Virus record (IMG/VR): IMGVR_UViG_3300042558_004400
Coordinates: 1 to 64,000 of that record
Origin: a virus
Reading direction: 5' to 3' (one strand)
Length of the DNA stretch: 64,000 nucleotides
A program made the position numbers and the translations under genes. The notes under the pieces are model-generated. The model ran no database searches. It saw only the letters and a list, made by a program, of their open reading frames with translations, and had not been told where the DNA came from. Shown one piece after another: positions 8,430-16,425 of this stretch. Each line of letters begins with the position of its first letter. Position 1 is the stretch's first letter.

Positions 8430-8744
8430 ATGACCAAAAACAAATCATCTCAGCCTTCTTTTAACAGATCTGAAGTAGCTAAAATTCTCAATGTTTCTAC
8501 ATTGACTATCGCTAATCGAGAAAAAAATAATAAGTACCCTAACCCTAGAAGAGATTTAAATAATTACAGAATTTATACTATAAATGATGTTTTAAATCTT
8601 CAACTTATAACATATAATCATGTTGATCCAAAACCTGTTATATCTGTTTTGTACGACAAAGGTTATAAGGATACTAAATATCTTGGCCAAATAATTGACG
8701 AAGCTTTATCGAATAGGGTGAATACAAATGTCAACAGAAGATAA
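8430..8744 (+). CDS. MerR-like HTH DNA-binding protein
   Basis: The product has 104 residues. A winged-helix start (FNRSEVAKILNVSTLTIANR at about 11-30) is followed by an arginine-containing wing and YTINDVLNLQ, the usual layout of MerR/excisionase-type domains. The remainder is short and helical, with no effector domain. It follows a good promoter and heads a unit that includes SSB, so it may regulate early transcription. AAAAGG ribosome site 7 bases upstream. Confidence 0.7.
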   Translation: MTKNKSSQPSFNRSEVAKILNVSTLTIANREKNNKYPNPRRDLNNYRIYTINDVLNLQLITYNHVDPKPVISVLYDKGYKDTKYLGQIIDEALSNRVNTNVNRR

Positions 8745-8970
8745 TCAAAAAGAACAGGAGTATGCTGAAGGATTTAAACTTCTTGAAGACATTCCTGAAG
8801 GCACTACCACAGATGTGGTTACAGATCTCAAGATGGGTATATATAATTTATACCTTAATCTTTTGAACTACCTTATGGTAGAATATGGTTCAGCAGAAGC
8901 AGTTAGAATTTCTACTGAATTTTTAGATCAAATATCTAATACATTTAAAGATACATTAAACAAAGAATAA
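8728..8970 (+). CDS. Small acidic helical protein
   Basis: An 80-residue product that overlaps the HTH gene by 17 bases. It is acidic at the N terminus, then shows amphipathic helices (IYNLYLNLLNYLMVEYG). No family is recognised. Its position directly before the SSB gene suggests a replication or recombination accessory role, which is only inferred. Confidence 0.65.
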   Translation: MSTEDNQKEQEYAEGFKLLEDIPEGTTTDVVTDLKMGIYNLYLNLLNYLMVEYGSAEAVRISTEFLDQISNTFKDTLNKE

Positions 8971-8985
8971 TTGGAGACAATAGAA

Positions 8986-9420
8986 ATGATAGATCCACGT
9001 AACAACGTAATATTAACAGCAGGCATCGTGTCTGATCCAGAAGTGATTGCTAATGGCAACATTGCTAAATTCAGAATTGCAGTTGACTTTGCAGGCAGCG
9101 AAAAAGGTGCAGGCGTAACTTCAGGATACTTTGATGTTACCTATTACCTTAAAGATGGAACAGACTTTGCTACTAAGAATGCTTCGTTTGTTTCTAAGCA
9201 AATCAGCGAAGGCAAAATGAAAAAGGGTTCACAAGTTCAGCTTGTTGGACGCTTGGTTCAAGAGCGTTGGCAGCAAGAAGGATCAGCTCGTTCGAAGATT
9301 GTTATTGTTGCAGAAGCCCTAACTTATGTTGGCTCTTCCTTCCAGAAGTCCGACACAGCAGCAACTAACGATCAGACTAAGCAAGCTGGATCAGCTAACT
9401 CTGTTCCGGATGAGTTCTAA
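8986..9420 (+). CDS. ssb: Single-stranded DNA-binding protein
   Basis: I use ATG 8986, since GGAG at 8973-8976 is its ribosome site; the in-frame TTG at 8971 lies before that site. The 144-residue product has the SSB OB-fold pattern (VILTAGIVSDPE near the start, then AKFRIAVDF, SGYFDVTYYLKDG, KGSQVQLVGRLVQERW). A Gln/Ser/Ala linker follows, and the acidic tip ends PDEF, like the DDxPF tail that recruits partner proteins. Codons are richer in C and G than in the neighbours, consistent with high expression. Confidence 0.9.
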   Translation: MIDPRNNVILTAGIVSDPEVIANGNIAKFRIAVDFAGSEKGAGVTSGYFDVTYYLKDGTDFATKNASFVSKQISEGKMKKGSQVQLVGRLVQERWQQEGSARSKIVIVAEALTYVGSSFQKSDTAATNDQTKQAGSANSVPDEF

Positions 9421-10168
9421 TTCATTTGACGCTTCCTTAGTAGAAGAAATTATAAACGAAGCTTTATCTGAATCTCCATCAGTTGAGAGATCTTATGGTC
9501 AACTCGGCTTTATGGAGACAGATATAGTTTCTAATATATTCTCAGCAATTGATAAGAAGTTGCCAAATGCAGATGTTGCTAACATCATTAAAGAGGCAAG
9601 AGTTTCTTCTAATTCTTTAAAAACTTCTTTAAAGATTACAGACCTGCATACAGTTACTCACAATTGTAGGAAGTGTCAATTTTCTTCTAGTCCAGTTTTA
9701 CCTAAATGGAATGTTAATAACCCTGACGTTTTATTTATATTTGAGACTTCCTATTTAGATCAAGCTTCTTCTGATTTCTTCATATCTTCTTTGAAAGAAG
9801 TAGGATTCTCTTCAGAAAAAGCCTGTGTAACATATCTACTGAGATGTCCTACCAGGGATGTAGATCAAAAATATATAGACAACTGTTTGCCATATCTTCA
9901 TAACGAAATTCATATTATGAATCCTAAGATTATATGTCCAATAGGAAACACTGTTCTATCTAATCTTTTTGGCACAGACCTTAAAATAAAAGACTACAAA
10001 CAAAAATTAAACTGGCTAGGTAGTTGGCCAATATATCCACTCTATTCTTTAAACTATGTTTTAAAATCTGGAGAACCTGCTCAAGCTTCCTTCAAGGAAG
10101 ATATCTTACAAGTGTACCAATTTATATATAAGAAAGGCAATAAAAATGGAGCTCACATACCTGAATGA
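9410..10168 (+). CDS. Uracil-DNA glycosylase superfamily protein
   Basis: The ATG at 9410 overlaps the SSB gene, giving 252 residues. The C-terminal two thirds resemble the Fe-S family 4/5 glycosylases: CRKC in the start, PDVLFIFE strand, ACVTYLLRCPTR, CLPYLHNEI and PKIICPIGNTVLSNLFG. The four cysteines fit the iron-sulfur ligand pattern. The usual GEAPG catalytic loop is replaced by FETSYLD and no motif near the end matches the DNA-intercalation loop, so it may bind DNA or act differently. The N-terminal 80 residues are an extra helical region. Cotranslation with SSB suggests a role in replication or repair. Confidence 0.65.
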   Translation: MSSNSFDASLVEEIINEALSESPSVERSYGQLGFMETDIVSNIFSAIDKKLPNADVANIIKEARVSSNSLKTSLKITDLHTVTHNCRKCQFSSSPVLPKWNVNNPDVLFIFETSYLDQASSDFFISSLKEVGFSSEKACVTYLLRCPTRDVDQKYIDNCLPYLHNEIHIMNPKIICPIGNTVLSNLFGTDLKIKDYKQKLNWLGSWPIYPLYSLNYVLKSGEPAQASFKEDILQVYQFIYKKGNKNGAHIPE

Positions 10169-10526
10169 TAAAGCTATAGCTTCTATCTCAGACTACGAGA
10201 TGTCCAAGTTTCAAAAAGTCGTTGCCCTCGACATTAAGTCTTCTGAAACATCTGATGAAGTTAGAACATATCTTCACTCTCATCTTGAACTTTGGCATTA
10301 CAGTCTTCAATTAGTTAGAAGAGAAATTGAACTTCAACTATCTTGCCAGAAAAGTAAAGTTGAAATGCATAAAAATAATTTAAGAAAAAACAGTTCTCAG
10401 TATTCTGAGTCTCAAGTTCTAGATTATGTTAACAAACAAAACAACTGGAGAATGACAGCTGTCAAGTTTCTTTCTAATATTGAAAGAAGAACTCTCTACG
10501 TAAAGCTACTGTTAAAGAACAAGTGA
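10146..10526 (+). CDS. Helical hypothetical protein
   Basis: 126 residues, overlapping the previous gene by 23 bases, with AAAGG upstream. The centre is a long charged helix (LWHYSLQLVRREIELQLSC) and the C terminus is basic. No known family; possibly a small replication accessory protein judging only by its neighbours. Confidence 0.65.
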   Translation: MELTYLNDKAIASISDYEMSKFQKVVALDIKSSETSDEVRTYLHSHLELWHYSLQLVRREIELQLSCQKSKVEMHKNNLRKNSSQYSESQVLDYVNKQNNWRMTAVKFLSNIERRTLYVKLLLKNK

Positions 10527-10527
10527 T

Positions 10528-10953
10528 ATGAACATTTCTATAGAGTCAATACAATCTTTAGACTCTTCTTTTTTTGAAGAGGACTCTTATGAATTTTTAA
10601 TATTTTATCAGTCTTACAAAGACTGGAAAGTATATGATTCTACAGAAATATCTAATCAAGTTGCTCTGTCTCTTGCTAATAATTTTATGAATTTTCACGG
10701 AAAGATTCCTTTTCCTGAAGATATTCTTAATGACCTATACTGGAGTGCTGTACCATTAAACACTTTCAGATATAAGTTATTACAAAATCTAGAATGTGGA
10801 CTAGTAGATCCTACTGACACTCAACCTGGGTATATTGTTGAAGGTGTATGTTGGACTAACGGATTTGTCTATGTCGTTAGAGACAAAAAAAATATTATTC
10901 AAATCAAATTATTTATAGACTCAGAAACTTATACCAATTATGGATACCCTTAG
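10528..10953 (+). CDS. Hypothetical protein
   Basis: 141 residues beginning one base after the previous stop. The start is Ser/Glu-rich and the end has a beta-rich segment (PGYIVEGVCWTNGFVYVVRD). I see no catalytic motif or membrane segment. It ends 20 bases before the tRNA-Arg gene. Confidence 0.6.
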   Translation: MNISIESIQSLDSSFFEEDSYEFLIFYQSYKDWKVYDSTEISNQVALSLANNFMNFHGKIPFPEDILNDLYWSAVPLNTFRYKLLQNLECGLVDPTDTQPGYIVEGVCWTNGFVYVVRDKKNIIQIKLFIDSETYTNYGYP

Positions 10954-10973
10954 TGGTGATATAATTGTTTATT

Positions 10974-11045
10974 GCCTCTGTAGTTAAATGGATATAACAT
11001 GGGACTTCTAATCCCCCGTTCTAGGTTCGATTCCTAGTGGAGGCG
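10974..11045 (+). tRNA. tRNA-Arg (UCU)
   Basis: A full cloverleaf can be folded: acceptor GCCTCTG with TGGAGGC, D stem GTTA/TAAC, anticodon loop CTTCTAA with TCT at 11007-11009, and T arm CTAGG TTCGATT CCTAG. CCA is not encoded. The anticodon stem has one mismatch at its outer pair. The tRNA reads AGA, a codon heavily used in this AT-rich genome. Confidence 0.9.
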
Positions 11046-11118
11046 CAAAGGGTAGCTATTGCTCAGGTCCATCGAAATACTAGAATAATAGCTGCTCTTT
11101 ATAATCGAAAGTAAAAAT

Positions 11119-11364
11119 ATGGAAACATTTAAATTACACAACTTTAAAGAGAGTAGCGTTTTACATGCTGCCTCTTGGAATAATGAGACAAGAGATCTTA
11201 TTATCATTTTTCGTTCAAGAGCAGTTTGGCTTTATCGCCAAGTTCCTGAAACTATCTACGAAAATTTTATTGCAGCTACCTCTTCAGGTCAGTTCTTTAA
11301 TGTTAACATAAGAGACACTTATCTTTCTCAGTGCTTGTACAAACAAGGGGAAACAGTTGTCTAA
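11119..11364 (+). CDS. KTSC-domain protein
   Basis: The 81-residue product matches the KTSC pattern: ESSVLHAASWN, a strand with IIIFRSRAVWLYRQVPE and the SGQFFNVNIRDTY ending. KTSC domains are found alone or fused to nucleic-acid enzymes and are thought to bind nucleic acid; the exact role is unknown. An AT-rich gap of 73 bases separates it from the tRNA. Confidence 0.75.
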   Translation: METFKLHNFKESSVLHAASWNNETRDLIIIFRSRAVWLYRQVPETIYENFIAATSSGQFFNVNIRDTYLSQCLYKQGETVV

Positions 11365-11506
11365 ACGTAAAAAGAACAAAAATACATACAAACAGAAATC
11401 TCATAATTACTATACCCATCAAACTAAAGACCCTAGGCAAATTAAAGAAATTGCTTTAAAAGTCTTTGGTTCTTTATATTATAATCCTAATCAAGAATCT
11501 ATTTAA
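11357..11506 (+). CDS. Small basic protein, TTG start
   Basis: A TTG at 11357, preceded by AAGGGGAAA, opens a 49-residue frame that overlaps the KTSC stop. The first 15 residues are mostly Lys/Arg/Asn and the end is hydrophobic (IKEIALKVFGSLYYN). The ribosome site and overlap support translation, but no homologue is known to me. Confidence 0.5.
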   Translation: MSKRKKNKNTYKQKSHNYYTHQTKDPRQIKEIALKVFGSLYYNPNQESI

Positions 11507-11507
11507 A

Positions 11508-11536
11508 TTGTTTTTGTCCAGGATATGTAGTATAAT
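11508..11536 (+). promoter_or_regulatory. Sigma70-type promoter for the proteasome-like gene
   Basis: TTGTTT at 11508-11513 and a perfect TATAAT at 11531-11536 are separated by 17 bases. The next ATG is 11569, so the proteasome-like gene has its own promoter and a short leader carrying GAGGA. Confidence 0.65.
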
Positions 11537-11568
11537 CCTTTTGCCGATATTTATAAACGAGGATTTAC

Positions 11569-12180
11569 ATGACTACAATAATTGGAGTTCAAGGTGATGG
11601 TTTCAGTATTATTTGTACAGATTCCAGAATATCTTCTATGGACGATGGTGGTTTCGCCTCTCAAATAACAACTTTAGGAAAAAACTCTTCTAAGGTAGCA
11701 GTTAATGGTAGATACCTTTTAGGTGCTGCTGGAGATGTTAGAGCTATAAATATCCTGCATCACGTCTTTCAGCCACCTGTACCACCACCAGGCACAACAG
11801 ATTCTAAGTTGGACCAGTTCTTTACTAGTAAGTTTATACCATCTTTAAGAGCTACATTTGAAGTTCAAGGTTATGCTGCTCCTGAAAGAGATGAGTCAAG
11901 CCACATAGCTGAGCAGGGCTCTACTGTCATCTGTTCCATTAATGGCTCCATCTATGTTGTGGATGGAGACTACTCTTGGACATCTGACGTCAGTGGCCTC
12001 TACGCGCTCGGTACAGGCGCTTCCTACGCTCTAGGTGCTATGTCTATCCTCTTTCCTAAAAAGGGCATTCCTAACATCGCTCAGGCTAAAACTTTCTGCC
12101 TTAAAGCTATTGCGGTTTCTGCAAAATTTGACCCCTATACTGGTCCCCCTTACTATTGTTATGTACAGGAAGAGTCATAG
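11569..12180 (+). CDS. Proteasome beta/HslV-like Ntn hydrolase
   Basis: The 203-residue protein begins MTTIIGV. Removing Met, as expected before Thr, exposes Thr1-Thr2 without any propeptide, as in HslV. Counting from Thr1, CTDSR places Asp17 and Arg19 exactly as in proteasome beta subunits. The lysine of NSSKVAV (about position 41) fits Lys33 if an eight-residue insertion is allowed. GAAGD and GTGASYALGAM in the second half fit the conserved glycine-rich strands. It would form a threonine peptidase, possibly a ring. Codons are richer in C in its second half than in the neighbours. The partner ATPase at 1936 is a candidate, by inference. Confidence 0.75.
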   Translation: MTTIIGVQGDGFSIICTDSRISSMDDGGFASQITTLGKNSSKVAVNGRYLLGAAGDVRAINILHHVFQPPVPPPGTTDSKLDQFFTSKFIPSLRATFEVQGYAAPERDESSHIAEQGSTVICSINGSIYVVDGDYSWTSDVSGLYALGTGASYALGAMSILFPKKGIPNIAQAKTFCLKAIAVSAKFDPYTGPPYYCYVQEES

Positions 12181-12192
12181 AACGGAATAATA

Positions 12193-12504
12193 ATGGATTT
12201 TGATAAACTTACATGCAGCTCTTGCAGCATTGAATGGAACCGTCAGAAAACTAGAGGAAGAAAACCAAAGGTTTGTCCAGATTGTACCATTAAACCAATA
12301 GACGAAGTAGAAGAAGAAGATCCTACGGAAGACATTCCTTTGTCTCCGGAACCTCGTCGTGCAAAAACTAAGTATCCACCTAATACAAAATGGTTATGCC
12401 ATTCTTGTCAAGCCACCGTTAAAATCGGTATTGGTATTAACGAGGAGCCAACACACAAATGTCAGAAAAGACTTAAAAAAGTCTTTCCTTTAGAAAGAGT
12501 TTAA
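12193..12504 (+). CDS. Double zinc-ribbon protein
   Basis: 103 residues with two cysteine sets: CSSC with CPDC in the first 30 residues, and CHSC with a later HKC in the last 35. A basic GRKPK precedes the second pair of the first set, and an acidic linker joins the two halves. It likely binds zinc, and perhaps nucleic acid or protein. It is 12 bases downstream of the proteasome-like gene and probably cotranscribed. Confidence 0.65.
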   Translation: MDFDKLTCSSCSIEWNRQKTRGRKPKVCPDCTIKPIDEVEEEDPTEDIPLSPEPRRAKTKYPPNTKWLCHSCQATVKIGIGINEEPTHKCQKRLKKVFPLERV

Positions 12505-12511
12505 TATCTTA

Positions 12512-12865
12512 ATGATTAGTTCCAATTGGCCTATGCCACAAAATTCAAAGGTATCAAAAAATGAAAACTCTAATTCTATCAAGAGTACTGAATCTAATAA
12601 AAATTCTTCTCTCTTTAACAACACTGATATTAAAAATTTCATTGCCTCAAAACAAGAGTTTATTACTAACAGTAGTTTAAACCCTAAACTAAAAAGCGAA
12701 TTAAAATCTGCTCTTGATGATTTAGCTAAATTTATTAATCACAATCAATTAAAAGGTAAGCACTTTCAAATAGGTTTTGCTGTAGATGATATGAGTGAAT
12801 TAGCTGTTATCCAACAAGGATTTCAAGAACAGTTTATTGATCAATCAGACAACGATCCATTTTAA
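12512..12865 (+). CDS. Hypothetical protein
   Basis: 117 residues. The N-terminal 35 residues are Ser/Asn/Lys-rich and probably disordered. The rest is helical and ends in an acidic DQSDNDPF tip. The tail resembles the acidic C-terminal tip of SSB proteins, but no OB-fold pattern is visible. No family recognised. Confidence 0.6.
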   Translation: MISSNWPMPQNSKVSKNENSNSIKSTESNKNSSLFNNTDIKNFIASKQEFITNSSLNPKLKSELKSALDDLAKFINHNQLKGKHFQIGFAVDDMSELAVIQQGFQEQFIDQSDNDPF

Positions 12866-12869
12866 TATT

Positions 12870-13100
12870 ATGAATTTTGACGAGTGGATTAAAATAGGTT
12901 TAGATAACAATTGGTGTGGACCAGCTGTATGCTATACTCATGACGGTCTTCCTATGAGTGAAGAAGAAGATGATGAGTTTGCAGACGGATCAGATCCTTG
13001 CATGCACATTATCCGTCTTTATGAAGACGATGAACATAAAATTAAAATTGAGAGTGTACACTCTCCTTCTATCTGGAGAAAACCTTATGAACCAAAGTAA
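12870..13100 (+). CDS. Small conserved phage protein (WCGPxVCYTHDG type)
   Basis: I use ATG 12870; the in-frame ATG at 12837 lies inside the previous gene. The 76-residue product has NNWCGPAVCYTHDGLP, an acidic run and DPCMHIIRLYED, a pattern I associate with small actinophage proteins of unknown function. Three cysteines and two histidines could hold a metal. Confidence 0.65.
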   Translation: MNFDEWIKIGLDNNWCGPAVCYTHDGLPMSEEEDDEFADGSDPCMHIIRLYEDDEHKIKIESVHSPSIWRKPYEPK

Positions 13101-13257
13101 AGAAGAACTTTTGGAGTGGGTTACTAAATGCCCAGAATGTGCTGTTGCCAAAATCGAGATTCTTCAAATGGATCTTGATGAATGGAAATCGATTGCTCAG
13201 TATCGTGAGCAAGAAATGCACAGATTAGAAAACGCGTTAGCTCGTGGTTACACCTAA
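13087..13257 (+). CDS. Small protein with CPEC motif
   Basis: ATG 13087 overlaps the previous gene by 14 bases. The 56-residue product has one CPEC motif at about 13-16 and a C-terminal helix with heptad-like spacing. An upstream ATG at 12958 is in frame but would overlap the previous gene heavily. Function unknown. Confidence 0.55.
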   Translation: MNQSKEELLEWVTKCPECAVAKIEILQMDLDEWKSIAQYREQEMHRLENALARGYT

Positions 13258-13276
13258 TTAATTTAATGGAGAAAAT

Positions 13277-13732
13277 ATGAAATCTTTAATTCAAGCTATT
13301 AACAATCTAACCAATGCTATAGTTAGATTGGCTACAACTGATAAAACTGTTACCCCAAAACCTGTTTCTCAAATAACTACTTCTAATCCTTACACTGGAA
13401 CTAGTTCAGTTAATGTAACTCCATCTTATGCTTCTACGGGTACAGAAGGTTGGTTTTCTTTAGATGCTTCTGAAAAAGAACAACTTTATTATATCTATAA
13501 AGCTATTAAGACTAAAGCTACAGATTCTAGCTATATTCCCAATTATACTAATTCTGACATTGCTTTTACAAAAATGATGGATAACCTTCATGCTAATTGG
13601 CCTTCTTTCCATGCCCCAGTTCAAAACCTTATTCTTTTAAAAAGAAAATCTATTCAAGATAAATATAATAAAAGAATAAATCCTTCTTCTAAAGAAGTAT
13701 GGAATTTTCCTCATCAACACGAAAATCCTTAA
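13277..13732 (+). CDS. Hypothetical protein
   Basis: 151 residues, with TGGAGAAA before the ATG. An N-terminal amphipathic helix (IQAINNLTNAIVRLA) is followed by a Thr/Ser/Pro-rich linker and a helical domain with basic C terminus. No family recognised. Confidence 0.6.
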   Translation: MKSLIQAINNLTNAIVRLATTDKTVTPKPVSQITTSNPYTGTSSVNVTPSYASTGTEGWFSLDASEKEQLYYIYKAIKTKATDSSYIPNYTNSDIAFTKMMDNLHANWPSFHAPVQNLILLKRKSIQDKYNKRINPSSKEVWNFPHQHENP

Positions 13733-13733
13733 A

Positions 13734-13931
13734 GTGAAAAGAGATATATCTTTTGAAGCTAAGGATAGATTGATTAGAACCTGGGGTCCTGAAGTTGTAT
13801 TACAATGTTCTTGTGGTCAAGTACCATCACACTCTATGTGGGGACAATACTCAAATCCACGTTGTCCTGTTTGCAAGCAGGTGTGTCACGTAATAAGTCA
13901 AGAGTGGGGATTTACTTCTGATGGATCATAA
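13734..13931 (+). CDS. Small zinc-finger protein, GTG start
   Basis: The GTG at 13734 lies 2 bases after the previous stop. The 65-residue product has CSCG and CPVC separated by about 20 residues, plus histidines, and fits a zinc ribbon. The stop overlaps the next start by 11 bases, indicating translational coupling. Confidence 0.55.
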   Translation: MKRDISFEAKDRLIRTWGPEVVLQCSCGQVPSHSMWGQYSNPRCPVCKQVCHVISQEWGFTSDGS

Positions 13932-14124
13932 AGAAATGCGAGATGCTATGACTAGAGCACTAAACCAGATACATAATGACTTTTGCAATAACTGCAAGAA
14001 TCCTTTTGATGAAAATCAAGGCGGATACACAGATCTTATAACAGTTGATAAAATGTATAAGCTATGGTATTGTGACGACTGTTTTGAAGTGGTTGAAGAT
14101 GAAGATGATTATTTCAAAGATTAA
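13921..14124 (+). CDS. Small zinc-binding protein
   Basis: 67 residues. CNNC and CDDC lie about 30 residues apart and would form one zinc site. The C-terminal dozen residues are almost all acidic. Together with the preceding small gene it belongs to a string of tiny zinc proteins of unknown role. Confidence 0.6.
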   Translation: MDHKEMRDAMTRALNQIHNDFCNNCKNPFDENQGGYTDLITVDKMYKLWYCDDCFEVVEDEDDYFKD

Positions 14125-14305
14125 AAACCGTAGAAAGCATAAAGTTATTTTTAGGCTTCAATCAACCGGTAAAAAGATTTGCACCGTTAAATTTACGGAT
14201 AGAGAATTTTTGAGAATAACTCTTGCAGCTATGTCTGCAAATATTACTCTTGAAGATTTTTTTATTGACATAATAAGAAACGCAGGAAAAAATGACACAC
14301 CATAA
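14105..14305 (+). CDS. Small basic hypothetical protein
   Basis: The likely start is ATG 14105 or 14099, within the end of the previous gene. The 66-residue product is basic at first (KIKNRRKHK), then has a TDREFLRITLAAMSANITLE segment like a ribbon-helix-helix or helix-turn-helix protein. The DNA-binding idea is weak. Confidence 0.5.
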   Translation: MIISKIKNRRKHKVIFRLQSTGKKICTVKFTDREFLRITLAAMSANITLEDFFIDIIRNAGKNDTP

Positions 14306-14516
14306 TCCTATTGCAGAGGCAATAAAGAAATTAAAGCGTCATCCTAATAATTCTGATCAACCTGATCTTACCCAAAGTGAAACAATAACTAATCAGAGAC
14401 AACTTATTAAATTCTGGGTAGATCACGCTAAAAGATTAGAACTAGAAAACCAAGATCTCAAACTTCAAATATCTACTCTACGTGAAGAGTACAACTATAC
14501 GCAAATCCCTGAATAA
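14292..14516 (+). CDS. Small coiled-coil protein
   Basis: 74 residues with AGGA 5 bases before the ATG. The last 40 residues form a leucine/charged heptad pattern (LELENQDLKLQISTLREE), probably a dimeric coiled coil. Function unknown. Confidence 0.55.
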   Translation: MTHHNPIAEAIKKLKRHPNNSDQPDLTQSETITNQRQLIKFWVDHAKRLELENQDLKLQISTLREEYNYTQIPE

Positions 14517-14541
14517 TTTTTAATACAATAAAGGAGATGTT

Positions 14542-15039
14542 ATGACAAAACCTACAATGAGTAACTCTGAATACCTTGAATTATGCAAAGAGCAAAAAAT
14601 TAATCATCCCGATGTAATGGGATTTTATTTTCCTAAACCAATTCCTAATTTTGAACCACCTATGATTACCGATAGTGGCACTTTAAGAGAACCATCATTT
14701 CCTATGGTATCAAAGTGTTGTTGGGACTGTGCATACTTGTATTATTTTGAAAGAACAATAGAAGAAGTAAAAGAAATTTATGGCTATGGCAATAATAAAA
14801 AAGATAGAAGCTATTATCTTAATGGAGAACTCATAGAAAGAATTCTTACTTCAGAACAGATTGAAGCTAAGAATCTTGCAGATGAATTGCATATTCAAAA
14901 AAATTTAGGATATTACTTTTGTACTTTTCCCAAAGAAGATCTTAATTCAGGAATTTTGATTATTGAAAATGAAGAAAACATTGAAAAATTTGATTATGAA
15001 TGGGCTTGTGACATTTGTGAAATGAGTGGTTGTTACTAA
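14542..15039 (+). CDS. Hypothetical Cys-containing protein
   Basis: 165 residues with AAAGGAGATG upstream. KCCWDCAY near residue 57 and CDICEMSGC at the C terminus suggest one metal site made from both ends, with a helical insert between. It is the last gene of the leading plus-strand block; 173 bases of AT-rich DNA without a clear hairpin separate it from the converging genes. Confidence 0.65.
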   Translation: MTKPTMSNSEYLELCKEQKINHPDVMGFYFPKPIPNFEPPMITDSGTLREPSFPMVSKCCWDCAYLYYFERTIEEVKEIYGYGNNKKDRSYYLNGELIERILTSEQIEAKNLADELHIQKNLGYYFCTFPKEDLNSGILIIENEENIEKFDYEWACDICEMSGCY

Positions 15040-15212
15040 CTATTTTGTTTTTAAAATTGCTATATAGGGTAAAATTTAGAAAAAAATTTGTAGGCCCAAT
15101 TCCTTTTTAAATTTTTCCTAGCACCTGGGAATTTAAATCTTTTTTTTCTAGTACAAAATAGAATTATTATAAGTAATATTTTTTCAACTCTAGGCCCTTA
15201 AACTGCCGAAAA

Positions 15213-16187
15213 TTATCTCATTACTTTAGCTGCAGTTTCCCCTGCTTCAATTACTTTTGCCAATGTTCCTCTACTCATGACGCCAATCCTTCTAGCAACT
15301 CTTTGTACTGGGCCTGCACTTTCAGCTATGTCATCTGTAGCAGACGATACTTTTGCACCTAGGGTACCAAGAGCCCTTCTTGCTGTTACAATCGGCTGCC
15401 TAACAAATTCATCAAAAATAGTAGGATTCATTACCGGAGTCATATCGACTGCACCAGAATATCTAACCGAAGAACCTACCGCAGTTCTTGGTATTGAAAC
15501 AGAAATGTTACCTATATCTTCTACAGCGTTTCTATAAGGATGTACTCGGCCACGAAGTGCAACCTTTTTTCCTGTAGCTATTGTACCTTTCAACTCAATT
15601 CCGGATTCGGGAGGGAATGGATTAAGATTAATATCCTCTACCTCAACACTTCTAGTTATTGCTTCGGTATATATCTGTTCTGCATCAGCGCCTTGCTTAG
15701 AAAGTTTGGGGAGCATGCTATCGTCATGGATTGCCGTTTCCATGACACTTGTATCCACCTCATATGCGTGCAAGAAAACATCACTGCCATCTCTAGCTTC
15801 TCGTCCCATTCTATCACGAGCAGAAGATAAAGTTCCGGCATGGAAGACTGAAGCAGCGTCCTGACTCTCTCCTGATAAGAAGCCAACAATTCCATCTAGG
15901 TTATCTTGGTTTGCTTCTTTAAAGGGTCCGTCTTTAACTCTTTCACTAATAATCTTTAAAAGTGTTTCCGGATTTTTTGCAGCTTCTATTTCCTCTGCTT
16001 TGATAATTCCTTGATCAAATAAAATATCTATAGTGTCTTGGACGTTTGGATGAACGTCCATCAAGTGCGGTGCTATTGGAGATGAAGAGGCGTGATAAAA
16101 GAATACCTTTTTACCTCTTTGTAATGGGTGTAAAGCTTCAGCTTCAGAAAACTGATCTGGGTTTGATATTCTACCAATGTCTTGCAA
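15213..16187 (-). CDS. Virion-like protein, C-terminal part (split frame)
   Basis: This 324-residue frame has only a TTG near its beginning, and it stays open upstream to about 16307. It is best read as the continuation of the short frame at 16267-16425, joined by loss of one base within 16267-16310. Residues about 28-35 (FFYHASSS) and 112-150 (VFHAGTLSSARDR, then VFLHAYEVD) resemble the first strands of ADP-ribosyltransferase-like folds, but the match is weak. The C-terminal third is Ala/Arg-rich and helical. Its neighbour upstream is a Gly/Ala-rich protein, so a structural or injected protein is likely. Confidence 0.55.
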   Translation of the reverse strand: MQDIGRISNPDQFSEAEALHPLQRGKKVFFYHASSSPIAPHLMDVHPNVQDTIDILFDQGIIKAEEIEAAKNPETLLKIISERVKDGPFKEANQDNLDGIVGFLSGESQDAASVFHAGTLSSARDRMGREARDGSDVFLHAYEVDTSVMETAIHDDSMLPKLSKQGADAEQIYTEAITRSVEVEDINLNPFPPESGIELKGTIATGKKVALRGRVHPYRNAVEDIGNISVSIPRTAVGSSVRYSGAVDMTPVMNPTIFDEFVRQPIVTARRALGTLGAKVSSATDDIAESAGPVQRVARRIGVMSRGTLAKVIEAGETAAKVMR

Positions 16188-16266
16188 GAATTTGTCTATA
16201 GGTTTTGTGTCTACAGCTGTAATTATAGGTCTAGTTACAGGAGGATTTAAATTGGGATAGATAATA

Positions 16267-16425
16267 TCATTTGTAAACGTTTGAGATACACCGGCTAGAT
16301 GCAGACTCTACAGCAGTTTGCGAACTTTGGATTTCGGCATGTATAGACTCCAACATCCCCGACAGCCCAGATGGACCAAGATCGCCTACACCTAGACCTT
16401 TCTTGAGCTTATCAAAAAAACCCAT
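16267..16425 (-). CDS. N-terminal part of the same virion-like protein
   Basis: ATG 16425 follows directly after the stop of the upstream gene. It codes 52 residues starting MGFFDKLKKGLGVGDLG before a TGA at 16267. The sequence has the look of a real N terminus. Removing one A from the TCAAACG run (16280-16282 on the plus strand) would fuse it to the long frame at 15213-16187. Confidence 0.5.
   Translation of the reverse strand: MGFFDKLKKGLGVGDLGPSGLSGMLESIHAEIQSSQTAVESASSRCISNVYK

Noticed and set aside
11046-11118. Possible second tRNA or small RNA after tRNA-Arg
   Set aside because: TAGCTATT and AATAGCT can pair, but no acceptor stem, T loop or terminator is seen.
15040-15212. Terminator or RNA gene in the AT-rich convergent gap
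   Set aside because: No convincing stem or tRNA/ncRNA signature could be seen.
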